A DNA stretch of 64,000 bases from Liminaster sp017519885 (lineage in GTDB: Bacteria; Bacteroidota; Bacteroidia; Bacteroidales; UBA3663), in assembly GCA_017519885.1 (NCBI GenBank), contig JAFWRO010000030.1:47059-111058 (forward strand), written 5' to 3'. This document shows, one piece after another, positions 34,971 to 44,093 of the stretch. Below the pieces are notes generated by a model. That model was given only the letters and a program-made list of their open reading frames with translations. It searched no databases and was not told the DNA's origin. Each line of letters starts with the position of its first letter. The first letter of the stretch is position 1. The translations under genes were made by a program, and so were the position numbers.

Positions 34971-37187
34971 TCAGATGTGTCGTCCGATCTCGATGCGCAC
35001 TTTGAACCCGAAATCGTAGTATTTCGCATCCTTGAACCCTACGAAGAATCCGACGTTGAGATAGTTGTTGTCGATGCCATAGCCTAGTTCGTGGAAAAGG
35101 CTGTGACCTTCGGTCCATAGAGCGCCGAGGTAGATGCGTTCCTTGATGACGAAGCGGGAGAGCGGATGCAGCATGTGGAACAGGCCGAAGGGCGTCTCGT
35201 GCATCACGTGGAGCTGCACGTAGCTTGGCGACGATGCATACCAGTAGTCGTCGAGCAGATGGAAGGTGCCGCCGATGCGGTCGTCTTCCCACACGGTGGG
35301 ATACTTGCTGCGCTCGAAATAACGGTAGTTGATGAAGTATTCGCCCTTCTGATTGAAGAACTTGCCCATGCCGAAGTGATAAGAGAGGTAGCGAGTGCGT
35401 TGCAGACGGATGGTCTGCTGCATGTCGAACTCCATGCGGCCATAGTTGCTATCGGTGCCGAATGCGTTTGGGATGGCACGTGAGATCTCGAAAGCCATGG
35501 TCGGAGAAGGGCTGTGGATATATTCCTTGTAGCCATTCTTGTACCAATAATACTGGCGTGGGGTCCATTCGAGACGAATGTAGGGTGCAAAATCGGCATA
35601 ATACGAATCAACGAGCTCATCGAGACGCTCCTTGGAGATTTTTCGACGACCATGACGTACGGGATTGCGGAAGGAGTATTCCACGCCGGTGTGGAGCATC
35701 AAGCCGTTGGTGATTTCGAAGCTATGCTTCAGTTCAACTTCGTAGCGCTTGTAATATTCGATACCGAGCGAATCGAAGTTGATGTCCTTGGCTTTGTCTG
35801 CCTTGAGTGCATCGTTGACGGTGCGGATGAACTTGTTGGAGAAGGTGGAGTTGTTTCGATAAACCTCGAAGGTCCAGCGTCCGCGTCGCTTGGGCAGGTA
35901 GGTCCATTCGGCAAGAAGGCGGTAACGTAACTCGCGTAGTCGGAAGGCATAGCCTAGTTCGCCACGCATGAAGAGTTCGGTGTCGTTATGGAGGCGCTTT
36001 GTCCAGCGGGCACGTTCGCGGAAAGTGAAGCCATTGAACTTGTCGTAACCCAGATAGGAGGGGTCGAGTGGGCCGTAGATGCGCAGGCGATTATCCTCGG
36101 GGCCGAAACGTGTGCCATCGAACAACGTTTCGGAGAACTCTTCCAGTCCGCGGTAGATCTTGCGACGTTGACGATGTGGCCTGGAGCTGGAGGATGGGCG
36201 AGGAGCATAGATCAGCGAGTCGATGGTCGGGGGAACGGGAATGGGACGCAGGGCATCGAAATCCATTTCTTCGATCTTCTCTTCCTGGTAGAACCTCGTA
36301 AGGTCGAGCGGAACTGTCTTTTTGTCCAGACTGTCAAAGGGTGTGAAATCGACGTAATGATAGAGGGTGTGATAGTCGTTGCGGGCGTAGGTGTTGAGGA
36401 TGTGGTAGCGAATGCTGAGGTCGCTGCTACTGGGCACGATGACGTTGCCGTGCAGCGTGTCGGGGGCGTAGTGTATGGTGGTCTGGAATCGGGCCAGGTC
36501 GAGATGCCCGCTGCATTTGAAGCCAAGTACATTGAGCGTGCGGCGGTCGATGAGCACATTGCCTTTGAGCAGGGTGTGATGATAATGCTTGGGCTTGAAG
36601 CCGATGAGGCAGAGGTCGAGCGTGTCGGGATTGATGCCCGCTTCGCGTAGCCTCACATAGGTGCTGTCGTGGATGGGAAGGAGCTGGAAGTCGTAGCGCT
36701 TGAGTCCCTGGTCGTAGAAGGGGAGGACGAACGAGCGGGTGCTGCCGTAGTCGCCATGATGGCGTACAGCATAGGCGGGGAGCATACCTTCGTAGAGTTT
36801 CTCCATAACATTGCGTGCCTTGCGCAGGCTGTTGGACTTCAAGCCGACCGTATTGAGGTGCATATCACCGGGCCACTGGTAGTGGACGTGGCTCATGGCC
36901 TCGAAGCCAAGACGTTCGTTGGTGTGTGACTGGAAAGGAAGAAGATGAGGGATGAGCCGGGCGACAAGGCCGCGACGGAGACATTGTGAGGTTCCTGTGG
37001 TATAGGCTTTCAGGTCGAGATATCCAAGTTCGAGGTCCTTTTGCTTGAGGGCCCGCTTCCCGAGTTGGGCGAGGAGAGAGTCAAGGTCGGTTGAGGATTG
37101 GGTCGGCGGCACAACTTCTTGTGCCATCGCTAGATGAACGGTGGCGATGAGGGATAGGAGTGATATGATGAGAGTGTACAGTCTCAT
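34971..37187 (-). CDS. DUF5686-like outer membrane protein
   Basis: 738-residue exported protein. The start chosen is MRLYTLIISLLSLIATVHLA at 37187, which overlaps the rsgA stop by four bases; the open frame extends 91 codons further up but only over rsgA in the wrong frame. After the signal peptide comes a mixed region with GNVLIDRRTLNVLGFKCSG, then many alternating beta strands rich in aromatic residues (YRYFERSKYPTVWEDD, PSYVQLHVMHETPFGLFHML), ending in FGFKVRIEIGRHI. The layout resembles the DUF5686 family of outer membrane proteins of unknown function. There is no TonB plug. It seems to be co-translated with rsgA. Confidence 0.65.
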   Translation of the reverse strand: MRLYTLIISLLSLIATVHLAMAQEVVPPTQSSTDLDSLLAQLGKRALKQKDLELGYLDLKAYTTGTSQCLRRGLVARLIPHLLPFQSHTNERLGFEAMSHVHYQWPGDMHLNTVGLKSNSLRKARNVMEKLYEGMLPAYAVRHHGDYGSTRSFVLPFYDQGLKRYDFQLLPIHDSTYVRLREAGINPDTLDLCLIGFKPKHYHHTLLKGNVLIDRRTLNVLGFKCSGHLDLARFQTTIHYAPDTLHGNVIVPSSSDLSIRYHILNTYARNDYHTLYHYVDFTPFDSLDKKTVPLDLTRFYQEEKIEEMDFDALRPIPVPPTIDSLIYAPRPSSSSRPHRQRRKIYRGLEEFSETLFDGTRFGPEDNRLRIYGPLDPSYLGYDKFNGFTFRERARWTKRLHNDTELFMRGELGYAFRLRELRYRLLAEWTYLPKRRGRWTFEVYRNNSTFSNKFIRTVNDALKADKAKDINFDSLGIEYYKRYEVELKHSFEITNGLMLHTGVEYSFRNPVRHGRRKISKERLDELVDSYYADFAPYIRLEWTPRQYYWYKNGYKEYIHSPSPTMAFEISRAIPNAFGTDSNYGRMEFDMQQTIRLQRTRYLSYHFGMGKFFNQKGEYFINYRYFERSKYPTVWEDDRIGGTFHLLDDYWYASSPSYVQLHVMHETPFGLFHMLHPLSRFVIKERIYLGALWTEGHSLFHELGYGIDNNYLNVGFFVGFKDAKYYDFGFKVRIEIGRHI

Positions 37188-38218
37188 TCGCGATATTTCC
37201 CTTCGTCCTCGTCGTCGAGGATACTCAGATAACTGTCGTAGCGTGATTGGCTGATACGGTGTTCCTGTAGTGCTGTGAGCACGGCACAGCCAGGTTCGTG
37301 GGTGTGGGTGCAGTTGCCGAAACGGCATTCGGCTGAGATGCGGAAGATCTCGGGAAAATAGTGCCCGACGGTCTCCTTCTCGAATTCGATGGTGCCGAAG
37401 CCGCGTATGCCGGGGGTGTCGATGAGATAGGTGTTGTCGTGCCCCTCGCTCTGCCAGCAACCCTTTGTTGAATCATCATCGATCATTTCGTACATCTCCG
37501 AGAAGGTGGTAGTGTGCATACCCTGGTCGTGGGTGTCGCTGATTTCGGCGGTCTTGGCATTGGCGTAGGGGACGAGGCAGTTGAGTAGCGTGGACTTGCC
37601 CACGCCGCTGTTGCCCGCCAGGAGCGTGGTCTTGCCCTTGAGCAGGTCGCGCAGTCCGTCCAGGCCTTCGCTGGTCTTGACCGAGATGAGATGGACGGGA
37701 TAGCCGATGTAGCGATAGAGATAGGCAAGGTCGTCGGCATAGCGTTTTTCGTCGTCGGTGTAGATGTCCATCTTGTTGATGACGAGGACGGCAGGCACGC
37801 GATAGGCTTCGGCAGTGGCAAGGAAGCGGTCGATGAAGGTGGTGGCCGTGGCCGGATGTGCCACTGTAAGGATGAGCATCACCTGGTCGAGGTTACTGGC
37901 GAGGATGTGGGCCTGCTTCGACAGGTTGCTCGAACGCCGGATGATGTAGTTGCGTCGCGTCTCGATGCGGTTGATGAAGGCGAACCCTTCGCGATTCATC
38001 TCGTAGTTGACCACATCGCCCACTGCCACGGGATTGGTGGTGCGGATGCCCTTGAGGCGGAAGTTGCCCTTCACCTTGCAGGGCACGAGGCTGTCGGCCA
38101 CGGGATGCCCGTCGTCGAACCCCGCCTGTGCAAAACGCAATGATTCTTCCCGAAGGCATTTGCCCTCAGGAAGAACCATATACCAGAATCCTGTGTTTCT
38201 GACGACGAGTCCTCTCAT
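37184..38218 (-). CDS. rsgA: Ribosome small subunit-dependent GTPase A
   Basis: 344-residue circularly permuted GTPase that helps late 30S subunit maturation. An OB-fold N-terminal domain (about 1-75) is followed by a G domain with permuted motif order: G4 NKMD first, then G1 GNSGVGKSTLLN, then G3 DTPG. The C-terminal zinc domain carries CRFGNCTHTHEPGC with His and Cys ligands. The start gives MRGLVVRNTGFWYMVLPEG. It precedes the DUF5686-like gene (4-base overlap) and lies 22 bases after frr on the same strand, so the three may be one transcript. Confidence 0.95.
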   Translation of the reverse strand: MRGLVVRNTGFWYMVLPEGKCLREESLRFAQAGFDDGHPVADSLVPCKVKGNFRLKGIRTTNPVAVGDVVNYEMNREGFAFINRIETRRNYIIRRSSNLSKQAHILASNLDQVMLILTVAHPATATTFIDRFLATAEAYRVPAVLVINKMDIYTDDEKRYADDLAYLYRYIGYPVHLISVKTSEGLDGLRDLLKGKTTLLAGNSGVGKSTLLNCLVPYANAKTAEISDTHDQGMHTTTFSEMYEMIDDDSTKGCWQSEGHDNTYLIDTPGIRGFGTIEFEKETVGHYFPEIFRISAECRFGNCTHTHEPGCAVLTALQEHRISQSRYDSYLSILDDEDEGKYRE

Positions 38219-38239
38219 CCTGCTGTTGAGAGAAGTGCG

Positions 38240-38800
38240 TCAGACGCTCATGATCTCACGATCCTTGGCAGCATAGACAGCTTCAAGGTTCTTGATGAAC
38301 TTATCGTGAGCCTTCTGAATAGTGTTTTCTGCATCCTTCTCAACGTCTTCAGGAAGGCCATTCTTGATGTCCTTCTTGAGCGTTTCAATGGCGTCGCGAC
38401 GGATATTGCGGATGGCAACCTTGGCATTCTCGGCCTCGGTCTTGCACTGCTTGGAGAGCTGTCGACGGCGCTCTTCGGTCATTGGTGGAAGACCGATGCG
38501 AAGGATCTCGCCATTGTTCTCGGGCATGATGCCAAGCGAGGAGTTGATGATGGCCTTTTCGATGACCTTGAGCATGCTCTTGTCCCAAGGCTGGATGACG
38601 ATGCTCTTGGCATCGGGGCATGAACAGTTGGCGCACTGGCTGATCTCCATCATGGTTCCATAGCACTCACACTTGATGCCGTCGAGCAACTTCACGGTTG
38701 CGCGGCCTGCACGGATGTGGTCGAAGGTATCCTCAAGATGCAGCACGGTAAGCTCCATCCTGCTTTCAACATCTTTAATGGTTTTCTTAACGTCTAACAT
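38240..38800 (-). CDS. frr: Ribosome recycling factor
   Basis: 186-residue RRF, which with EF-G splits the post-termination ribosome. The start MLDVKKTIKDVESRMELTVL at 38800 is used; an upstream in-frame ATG at 38845 lies beyond the -7 box and is rejected. Family motifs: LEDTFDHIRAGRATVKLLDGIKCECYG, QPWDKSMLKVIEKAI and LPPMTEERRRQLSKQCK with EDAENTIQKAHDKFIK near the end. A small oddity is a CANCSCPDAKS insert in the middle. It follows pyrH, the usual neighbour. Confidence 0.95.
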   Translation of the reverse strand: MLDVKKTIKDVESRMELTVLHLEDTFDHIRAGRATVKLLDGIKCECYGTMMEISQCANCSCPDAKSIVIQPWDKSMLKVIEKAIINSSLGIMPENNGEILRIGLPPMTEERRRQLSKQCKTEAENAKVAIRNIRRDAIETLKKDIKNGLPEDVEKDAENTIQKAHDKFIKNLEAVYAAKDREIMSV

Positions 38801-38831
38801 AGATATAAAGTTTTTTGTGTTTTTGTGGGGG

Positions 38832-38839
38832 CAAAGATA
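38832..38839 (-). promoter_or_regulatory. -7 box of frr
   Basis: Reads TATCTTTG on the minus strand, 31 bases before the frr start, with a weak -33 (CTTG) at the right distance. Confidence 0.6.
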
Positions 38840-38936
38840 AGACATTTCTTTGAAAATTCCAAGAAAATGGAAATATTTTTGCCCTTAAAGACAGATTTTT
38901 AGACCATTATTATACAATGGGAAAGATTTGGGGGAC

Positions 38937-39647
38937 TTAGCCTTCGTAAACGAGGGTGCCCAGATTCTCGCCCGACAGAAGTTTCACGAGGTTGCCCGGC
39001 TTGTCCATGTTGAAGACAATGATAGGCAGCTTGTTGTTCTGGCAAAGGGTGGTGGCAGTGAGGTCCATCACCTTGAGCTTGCGGTTGTAGATCTCGTCGT
39101 AGGTGATCTTGTCGAACTTCGTGGCCGTCGGATCTTTTTCGGGGTCGGCGGTATAGATGCCATCGACGCGTGTGCCCTTGAGCATCACGTCGGCCTCGAT
39201 CTCGATGCCGCGCAGTGCAGATCCAGTGTCGGTGGTGAAGTAGGGACAACCTGTTCCGCCGGCGAAGATGGCTACCTCGCCCTTCTCCATGGCATCGATG
39301 GCACGCCACTTGGAGAACTGCTCACCGATGGGGAACATGTGGATGGCAGTGAAGACGTGACCTTCTACGCCTACAGCCTTCAAGGCAGACGAAAGACCCA
39401 GGGCGTTGATGGTGGTGGCAAGCATGCCCATCTGGTCACCCTTGACGCGGTCGAAGCCCTTGTTGGCTCCGGAAAGGCCACGGAAGATGTTGCCGCCGCC
39501 AATCATGATGCCTACCTGGATGCCCATATCGACAACCTGTTTGATCTGCTGGGCATACTGGGCCAGACGCTGTTCGTCGATGCCGTACTTTTGTTCGCCC
39601 ATGAGCGATTCGCCGCTCAACTTCAATAGTATTCGTTTGAATGTCAT
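38937..39647 (-). CDS. pyrH: Uridylate kinase
   Basis: 236-residue bacterial UMP kinase of the amino acid kinase fold. N-terminal RILLKLSGESLMG, then GIMIGGGNIFRG, the DQMGMLATTINALGLSSAL helix, VAIFAGGTGCPYFTTDTGSALRG and the C-terminal LLSGENLGTLVYEG. All nucleotide-binding glycine loops are intact. UDP from this step feeds RNA and cell-wall sugar nucleotides. It is upstream of frr on the same strand, a classical pairing, though frr also has its own promoter here. Confidence 0.97.
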   Translation of the reverse strand: MTFKRILLKLSGESLMGEQKYGIDEQRLAQYAQQIKQVVDMGIQVGIMIGGGNIFRGLSGANKGFDRVKGDQMGMLATTINALGLSSALKAVGVEGHVFTAIHMFPIGEQFSKWRAIDAMEKGEVAIFAGGTGCPYFTTDTGSALRGIEIEADVMLKGTRVDGIYTADPEKDPTATKFDKITYDEIYNRKLKVMDLTATTLCQNNKLPIIVFNMDKPGNLVKLLSGENLGTLVYEG

Positions 39648-39722
39648 AATGTGATTTTGTTTATATTTGATATATTAGAGGAATATTCTTGCTTCGGGTT
39701 TAAGGGATGGCCGTGAATTCGC

Positions 39723-41417
39723 TTAACGGATGAGGATGCCTTTCCCCTTGTAGATGTAAAAGCCTTTGGCCAACTTGACGAGATCGGCATCGGGGATGTT
39801 GCGTGCCACGAGGCGTCCATCGATGCTGTAGAGGTCGGAGGGAGCTTCGAAAGAATGGCTTTCGATGGACGAATCCTGGTTGCCCTCCATCGGGATGCCG
39901 TTAGCGTTTTGCGCGAAGGTGATTTCTTCGACCAGCATGTTGAGATAGTTTTCGAGATTGGTGTAGCCGTTGCTGCTAAGCATGGCTCCGTCGGATGGGT
40001 CGTTGGGGTCGAGCTGCATCAACGATTCCCAATCGTCGGGCATGCCGTCACGATCGGAGTCTTCATTGGGAAGTTCGCTATTGAGCTCAGGCCAGGCCGA
40101 CCAGCTTTCGTCGGCATCGGTAGGCCGGTTGTCGTCCTGCGTGTTGACGAGCCCAGGATAGCAGTCCTTGCCAGTGAAGGAAGCCGAACGGTTGCGTGTG
40201 TCGTTGACAATCTGTTGGTCGTGGCTGTCACGATGCAGGCTTGCTCCGGCAAAGTCGAGCACCTTCAGATAGGCTTGTTCTGCCGAGTGGGTGGTGGTCA
40301 GCTCGTAGGTGATGGGACTGGAGAGTCGGATGGTGTCCTTGGTTTCGGCAGTGTAGGTGCCGTCGTTGCCCGACGCGTCAATCTGGTTGTAGAAACCGTA
40401 GGTCCAGTTGTCAGCAGTAACATCGTCGAAGTCGGGATTGACATTTCCGCTGAGGTAGTATTTGCCCCACACGTGCCAGGTAGGGAGCCATGAGTTGCCT
40501 GTGACGTTGCCGGCTTCGTCCACCTTGCGATCGCAGTAGGAGGTGGTGCGGATATTCACTGATGCTATCCTGCGACGTATGGTGGCATTGCGCTTGTCGG
40601 TGGCAGGCCCTGGCTTGTAGTAGTTGTTGACAATGTTGACGTGCATGGCTTCGCCTCCGTAGCAGCCATTGCCAGCCCAGTTGTAGAAGACGTTGTTGCG
40701 AAGGTCCATACGTTCGTCGAGCTGTGTGCTTGGACGTGGACCCAGACGAGGCACGCGGCTCGAATGATGGGCGAGCAGGTTGTGATGATAGCTGGCACCA
40801 CTGCCGCCCCAGTTGCCTCCATAGCCGTGGTTGCCCTTCGAGTGACCTGCTGCTACCAGACTTTGGTCGGCGATGCACCACTGTACTGTGATGTTGGAGC
40901 TGCCATAGACCGAGAGGCATTCGTCGATGCTCCAGCTGACAGAGCAGTGGTCGATGATGATATTCTTGCGGTCCATACCGCCCAGTCCGTCGCCTTCGTG
41001 CTCGGTGACGTGACGATTGCCAAGGCGGAACCGCATATATCGGATGATGATGTTGTCGGCGTTTAGGGTGAAAGGATAGTCGGCCACGCAGATGCCGTCG
41101 CCGGGAGCCGACTGTCCGGCGATGGTGAGGTCGCCGTTGCGGACAGCCAGGGCAGAAGTAAGGAAGATGGTGCCAGAAACGTCGAAAACGATGGTGCGCT
41201 TGCCCTTCTTCTGGATGGCCCAGCGGAGTGTGCCTTCCTTGCCATCGTCGGCAAGGCTGGTGACGTGATAGACAGCTCCTCCGCGTCCGCCTGTAGTAAA
41301 TCTGCCATATCCTTCGGCGCCAGGGAATGCCGGCACACGATCATCGGCCTCTCCGCGCTGAGAGACGGCGGGAAGCAGTAGGATGAATGACAGTAGAAGT
41401 TTCAGAAATGATTTCAT
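39723..41417 (-). CDS. PL1-type pectate lyase with a type IX-like C-terminal tail
   Basis: 564-residue secreted polysaccharide lyase from the ATG at 41417 (signal peptide MKSFLKLLLSFILLLPAVS). The parallel beta-helix has VPAFPGAEGYGRFTTGGRGG, GTLRWAIQKKGKRTIVFDVSGTI, IIRYMRFRLGNRHVTEHEGDGLGG, IIDHCSVSWSIDECLSVYGSSNITVQWCI and HHNLLAHHSSRVPRLGPRP, the last containing the basic catalytic stretch of PL1. The end LYSIDGRLVARN...GFYIYKGKGILIR resembles a short type IX sorting tail. It would cleave pectate or a pectin-like chain outside the cell. It stands alone downstream of the Ton operon, behind a terminator. Confidence 0.9.
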   Translation of the reverse strand: MKSFLKLLLSFILLLPAVSQRGEADDRVPAFPGAEGYGRFTTGGRGGAVYHVTSLADDGKEGTLRWAIQKKGKRTIVFDVSGTIFLTSALAVRNGDLTIAGQSAPGDGICVADYPFTLNADNIIIRYMRFRLGNRHVTEHEGDGLGGMDRKNIIIDHCSVSWSIDECLSVYGSSNITVQWCIADQSLVAAGHSKGNHGYGGNWGGSGASYHHNLLAHHSSRVPRLGPRPSTQLDERMDLRNNVFYNWAGNGCYGGEAMHVNIVNNYYKPGPATDKRNATIRRRIASVNIRTTSYCDRKVDEAGNVTGNSWLPTWHVWGKYYLSGNVNPDFDDVTADNWTYGFYNQIDASGNDGTYTAETKDTIRLSSPITYELTTTHSAEQAYLKVLDFAGASLHRDSHDQQIVNDTRNRSASFTGKDCYPGLVNTQDDNRPTDADESWSAWPELNSELPNEDSDRDGMPDDWESLMQLDPNDPSDGAMLSSNGYTNLENYLNMLVEEITFAQNANGIPMEGNQDSSIESHSFEAPSDLYSIDGRLVARNIPDADLVKLAKGFYIYKGKGILIR

Positions 41418-41429
41418 CGTGAAACGAAA

Positions 41430-41466
41430 AAGACCGCAACCAAACACGTGGATTGATTGCGGTCTT
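41430..41466 (-). terminator. Terminator of the exbB-exbD-exbD operon
   Basis: AAGACCGCAA (41430-41439) pairs with TTGCGGTCTT (41457-41466); on the minus strand it is followed by a T-run. It lies 26 bases past the exbD stop and just before the pectate lyase start. Confidence 0.85.
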
Positions 41467-41491
41467 GATATGGGTATTACTGTGCCGCGAA

Positions 41492-41941
41492 TTACTTCTT
41501 GGCAGCGTAGCTAATCTTCAGACACTGAGCTTTACGAAGTTCCTGCTTGAGTTCGGTAACAATACCCATCTTGCAGTTGCGGTCAATCTTCATAGAGATC
41601 TGCATCTTTGGACGATCTGCCTCCTTCATTGACTCACGAGCAGCCTCCATAGTAGCCTGAACGTTCTTCATGTCTAGGAAGTCATCGTTAAACTGGATGA
41701 GGTCCTCGGAACCACGACGGGTGTCGCGTGGCTTACCGATGAGAACGGTGGTAACAAGAGACTTGTTCTCGAGCTTGGTAACCTGGTCGGCACGTGGAGT
41801 GTTGACCTTTACGATTGGAGTATCCTCACGCATGTGGGTTACGCACATAAAGAAGAACAGGATGGAGAACACCAAGTCAGGAAGTGATGAGGTGTTCAAT
41901 TCAGGCATTCCTCTTTTTTCGCCTTTATTAAATTTGCTCAT
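41492..41941 (-). CDS. exbD: ExbD/TolR family biopolymer transporter, last gene of the Ton operon
   Basis: 149-residue inner membrane protein of the proton-driven motor that energises TonB. MSKFNKGEKRGMPELNTSSLPDLVFSI holds the short cytoplasmic start and the beginning of a transmembrane helix (about 20-38) with the conserved membrane Asp in PDLVF. The rest is a periplasmic domain ending KAQCLKISYAAKK. It follows the first exbD by 20 bases. Two exbD genes with one exbB are usual in Bacteroidales Ton clusters. Confidence 0.9.
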   Translation of the reverse strand: MSKFNKGEKRGMPELNTSSLPDLVFSILFFFMCVTHMREDTPIVKVNTPRADQVTKLENKSLVTTVLIGKPRDTRRGSEDLIQFNDDFLDMKNVQATMEAARESMKEADRPKMQISMKIDRNCKMGIVTELKQELRKAQCLKISYAAKK

Positions 41942-41961
41942 AGTTGTTTTCCTGATTATAA

Positions 41962-42597
41962 TTAATACTTGGCGTTAGCCTCAGAGATGTTCATAGGATA
42001 AAGGTCCTTCAAAGCCTTGGCTTCGTCTTGCGAGAGGACCTCTTCGTCGTAGTCTTTTCCGAAATACTTCTGTGCGGCCTCCTGACGCAGGGTGTTGTAG
42101 GCGGCAACGAGCTCGTTCTGAAGCTGGATATACTTCTCATAGCTGGTGCCGTAGTCAGACTGCAGAGAAATCACATGGGCACGGGCCACGCGTACGGCGG
42201 GATCCTTAGCCACGATGAGTTTCATGAGTTCTGGAGACTTTTCTGGATCGACTTCCTTCATTTCAGGGCCACGGTCACCAGCGAACTGACCAGTTGCGGT
42301 GATGAACTCGATAGCCTTCTTGCGTATCTGCTCGTTCTGCTTTTCGACAGAACCCTCAATGTAGTCATCGCCCATAAGGATTGCGTTATCCTTGTTGACC
42401 ATGACGTTGAGAATGTTACGCTTTTTGATTTCCTGATCTTGAATTTGATCTTCGGGAACCCAACGGGGGAGAAGTCGTGCCAGACCTTCGTCAGTATCCA
42501 TAGAAGTGACCACGAGGAAGAAGATAAGCAGGGTAAATGCCAAGTCGGCACTTGAAGACGAGTTAATGCTCGGTGCTTTTCTTTTCTTTTTCGCCAT
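41962..42597 (-). CDS. exbD: ExbD/TolR family biopolymer transporter, first copy
   Basis: 211-residue ExbD-like protein. A basic N-terminus (MAKKKRKAPSINSSSSADLAFTL) with the conserved membrane Asp in SADLAF leads into one helix (about 16-33) and a longer periplasmic domain than the second ExbD (ITATGQFAGDRG, then a coiled, charged C-terminal region DEEVLSQDEAKALKDLYPMN). The 60 extra residues relative to ExbD of other bacteria are a Bacteroidetes trait. Eleven bases separate it from the four-helix protein gene. Confidence 0.9.
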   Translation of the reverse strand: MAKKKRKAPSINSSSSADLAFTLLIFFLVVTSMDTDEGLARLLPRWVPEDQIQDQEIKKRNILNVMVNKDNAILMGDDYIEGSVEKQNEQIRKKAIEFITATGQFAGDRGPEMKEVDPEKSPELMKLIVAKDPAVRVARAHVISLQSDYGTSYEKYIQLQNELVAAYNTLRQEAAQKYFGKDYDEEVLSQDEAKALKDLYPMNISEANAKY

Positions 42598-42607
42598 AGG
42601 TCAATTC

Positions 42608-43078
42608 TTATTTGGAGATGAATCGTTTAACTGCAAAGAGTACTACGAGAACAACTGTTGCTGCAAGGAGGAAGTAGATAGAATAGAGCCACATGTCAAT
42701 CATCTTCATGGTTGACTCGCTGAATGTCTCGACTTCACCATTCACGATGCGCGAGAATTCCTTCTCGGGGCTGATCACGTAGCACACGATCATAAGAACG
42801 AAGAACGCGGCTACGGTAACAACAGACTTGATGGCCTCCTTGGGATCGGTCTGGAACATGGTGAGGACGGTCTTGACAGCGAAGATGAGCAAGAGGATGA
42901 CACCGATGGCTACAGTAATGTAGATCCAATAGAGCATCAGGTCGATGTTCTTGGGCGCAGTGGTCTCCTGTCCGGTGGACGTGAGGGCTGTGGTGTCACC
43001 TCCAACAAAGTAGAGAATGAGCACGATCAGCGATACGACCAGACCGATCACTAACGCGATTTTTGAAATATTTTTCAT
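42608..43078 (-). CDS. Four-helix membrane protein of the Ton operon
   Basis: 156-residue integral membrane protein, function unknown. Four hydrophobic segments at about 7-27, 49-73, 87-104 and 129-150 are joined by a polar loop (GGDTTALTSTGQETTAPKN) and a charged loop (VISPEKEFSRIVNGEVE). It sits between exbB and the first exbD on the same strand with spacings of 11 and 27 bases, so it should be co-expressed with the motor. I know of similar genes in this place in Bacteroidales, but no assigned role. Confidence 0.75.
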   Translation of the reverse strand: MKNISKIALVIGLVVSLIVLILYFVGGDTTALTSTGQETTAPKNIDLMLYWIYITVAIGVILLLIFAVKTVLTMFQTDPKEAIKSVVTVAAFFVLMIVCYVISPEKEFSRIVNGEVETFSESTMKMIDMWLYSIYFLLAATVVLVVLFAVKRFISK

Positions 43079-43105
43079 TGTTTAAGGAAATTCAGTTTGT
43101 GTTGA

Positions 43106-43828
43106 TTACTTCTTCATCTTGATGATAGCGTCGAGGAGGGAGATAGATGCATCCTCCATGTCGCTTACGATACCTTCAACCTTGGAGAGAAGGTAGTTGT
43201 AGAATACCTGAAGTACGAGGGCTACGATAATACCGCCTACGGTGGTGATAAGGGCGACCTTCATACCAGATGCAACGACTGTAGGAGAAATATCACCAGC
43301 CTTAACGATATCGTCGAATGCCTGGATCATACCAACGGCGGTGCCAAGGAATCCGAGGGATGGTGCCATAGCGATGAAGAGGGTAATCCAGGAGAGGTTG
43401 GTCTCGAGCTTGCCGCTCTGGAGGGCGCCGTAGGAGGTGATGGCGGCGTCAACCTGCTCAAGAGACTGACCGTCCTTCAGACGGATGAGGGCCTGGGTGA
43501 AGATAGAAGCGATAGGACCGCGGGTGCTGCGGCTGATGTTGAGTGCCTCGTCAACGTTCTTGGCCTCAAGGGCGTTCTCGACCTGCGAAACGAGCTTCTT
43601 GGTGTTAACTTCGGCAAGATTCAGGTAGATGATACGCTCGATAACGAATGCCATACCAAGCACGAGGGCGAGGGCGATGAATGCCATGAAGCCAGGACCA
43701 CCGTCGATGAACTCGGTCTTGAGTACGTGGTGGAAGTTAGAAGACTCCTCAACAGTTTCGGCAGCCTCCTGTGCGAATGCTGGAACCATAGCAGCTACGG
43801 CAGCCAGCGTCAAAAAGAACTTTTTCAT
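43106..43828 (-). CDS. exbB: MotA/TolQ/ExbB proton channel family protein
   Basis: 240-residue inner membrane protein that forms the proton channel with ExbD. A signal-like N-terminus (MKKFFLTLAAVAAMVPAFAQEA) is followed by three membrane segments: FMAFIALALVLGMAFVIERII (about 48-68), ITLFIAMAPSLGFLGTAVGMIQAFDDI (about 145-172) and TTVGGIIVALVLQVFYNYLL (about 195-215). The GFLGTAVGM and EAKNVDEALN motifs are typical. It is the first gene of the Ton set with a perfect promoter upstream. Confidence 0.92.
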   Translation of the reverse strand: MKKFFLTLAAVAAMVPAFAQEAAETVEESSNFHHVLKTEFIDGGPGFMAFIALALVLGMAFVIERIIYLNLAEVNTKKLVSQVENALEAKNVDEALNISRSTRGPIASIFTQALIRLKDGQSLEQVDAAITSYGALQSGKLETNLSWITLFIAMAPSLGFLGTAVGMIQAFDDIVKAGDISPTVVASGMKVALITTVGGIIVALVLQVFYNYLLSKVEGIVSDMEDASISLLDAIIKMKK

Positions 43829-43903
43829 TGAGTTGTGTTTTAAAAGTTGTTATTAAATGGTTTGTAAGTTGTGTATTGTTTTGGATTCACAGTTTTCCGA
43901 GTG

Positions 43904-43935
43904 CAAATATAAGTATTTATATCTTAGCTTGCAAA
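43904..43935 (-). promoter_or_regulatory. Promoter of the exbB operon (TTTG-N20-TATATTTG)
   Basis: On the minus strand a -33 TTTG (43932-43935) and a -7 TATATTTG (43904-43911) are 20 bases apart, 76 bases before the start. Confidence 0.8.
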
Positions 43936-44093
43936 TTTTTTAGGGAAATAATGCAATCGAAGGGCGATTTTTTTTGCTTTTTTTGCTATTTCGACTCTTT
44001 TTGATATGTATTTCGTCGGTTTTTTTGTGCATTTCGTCGATAATTTTGCCGACGAACGTGATTTTTGGCCGTGTTCGTGTCTGCTTCGGGATT

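Noticed and set aside
34971..37460. Start of the DUF5686-like protein at 37460
   Set aside because: The first 91 codons overlap rsgA in another frame; the start at 37187 gives a signal peptide and a 4-base overlap.
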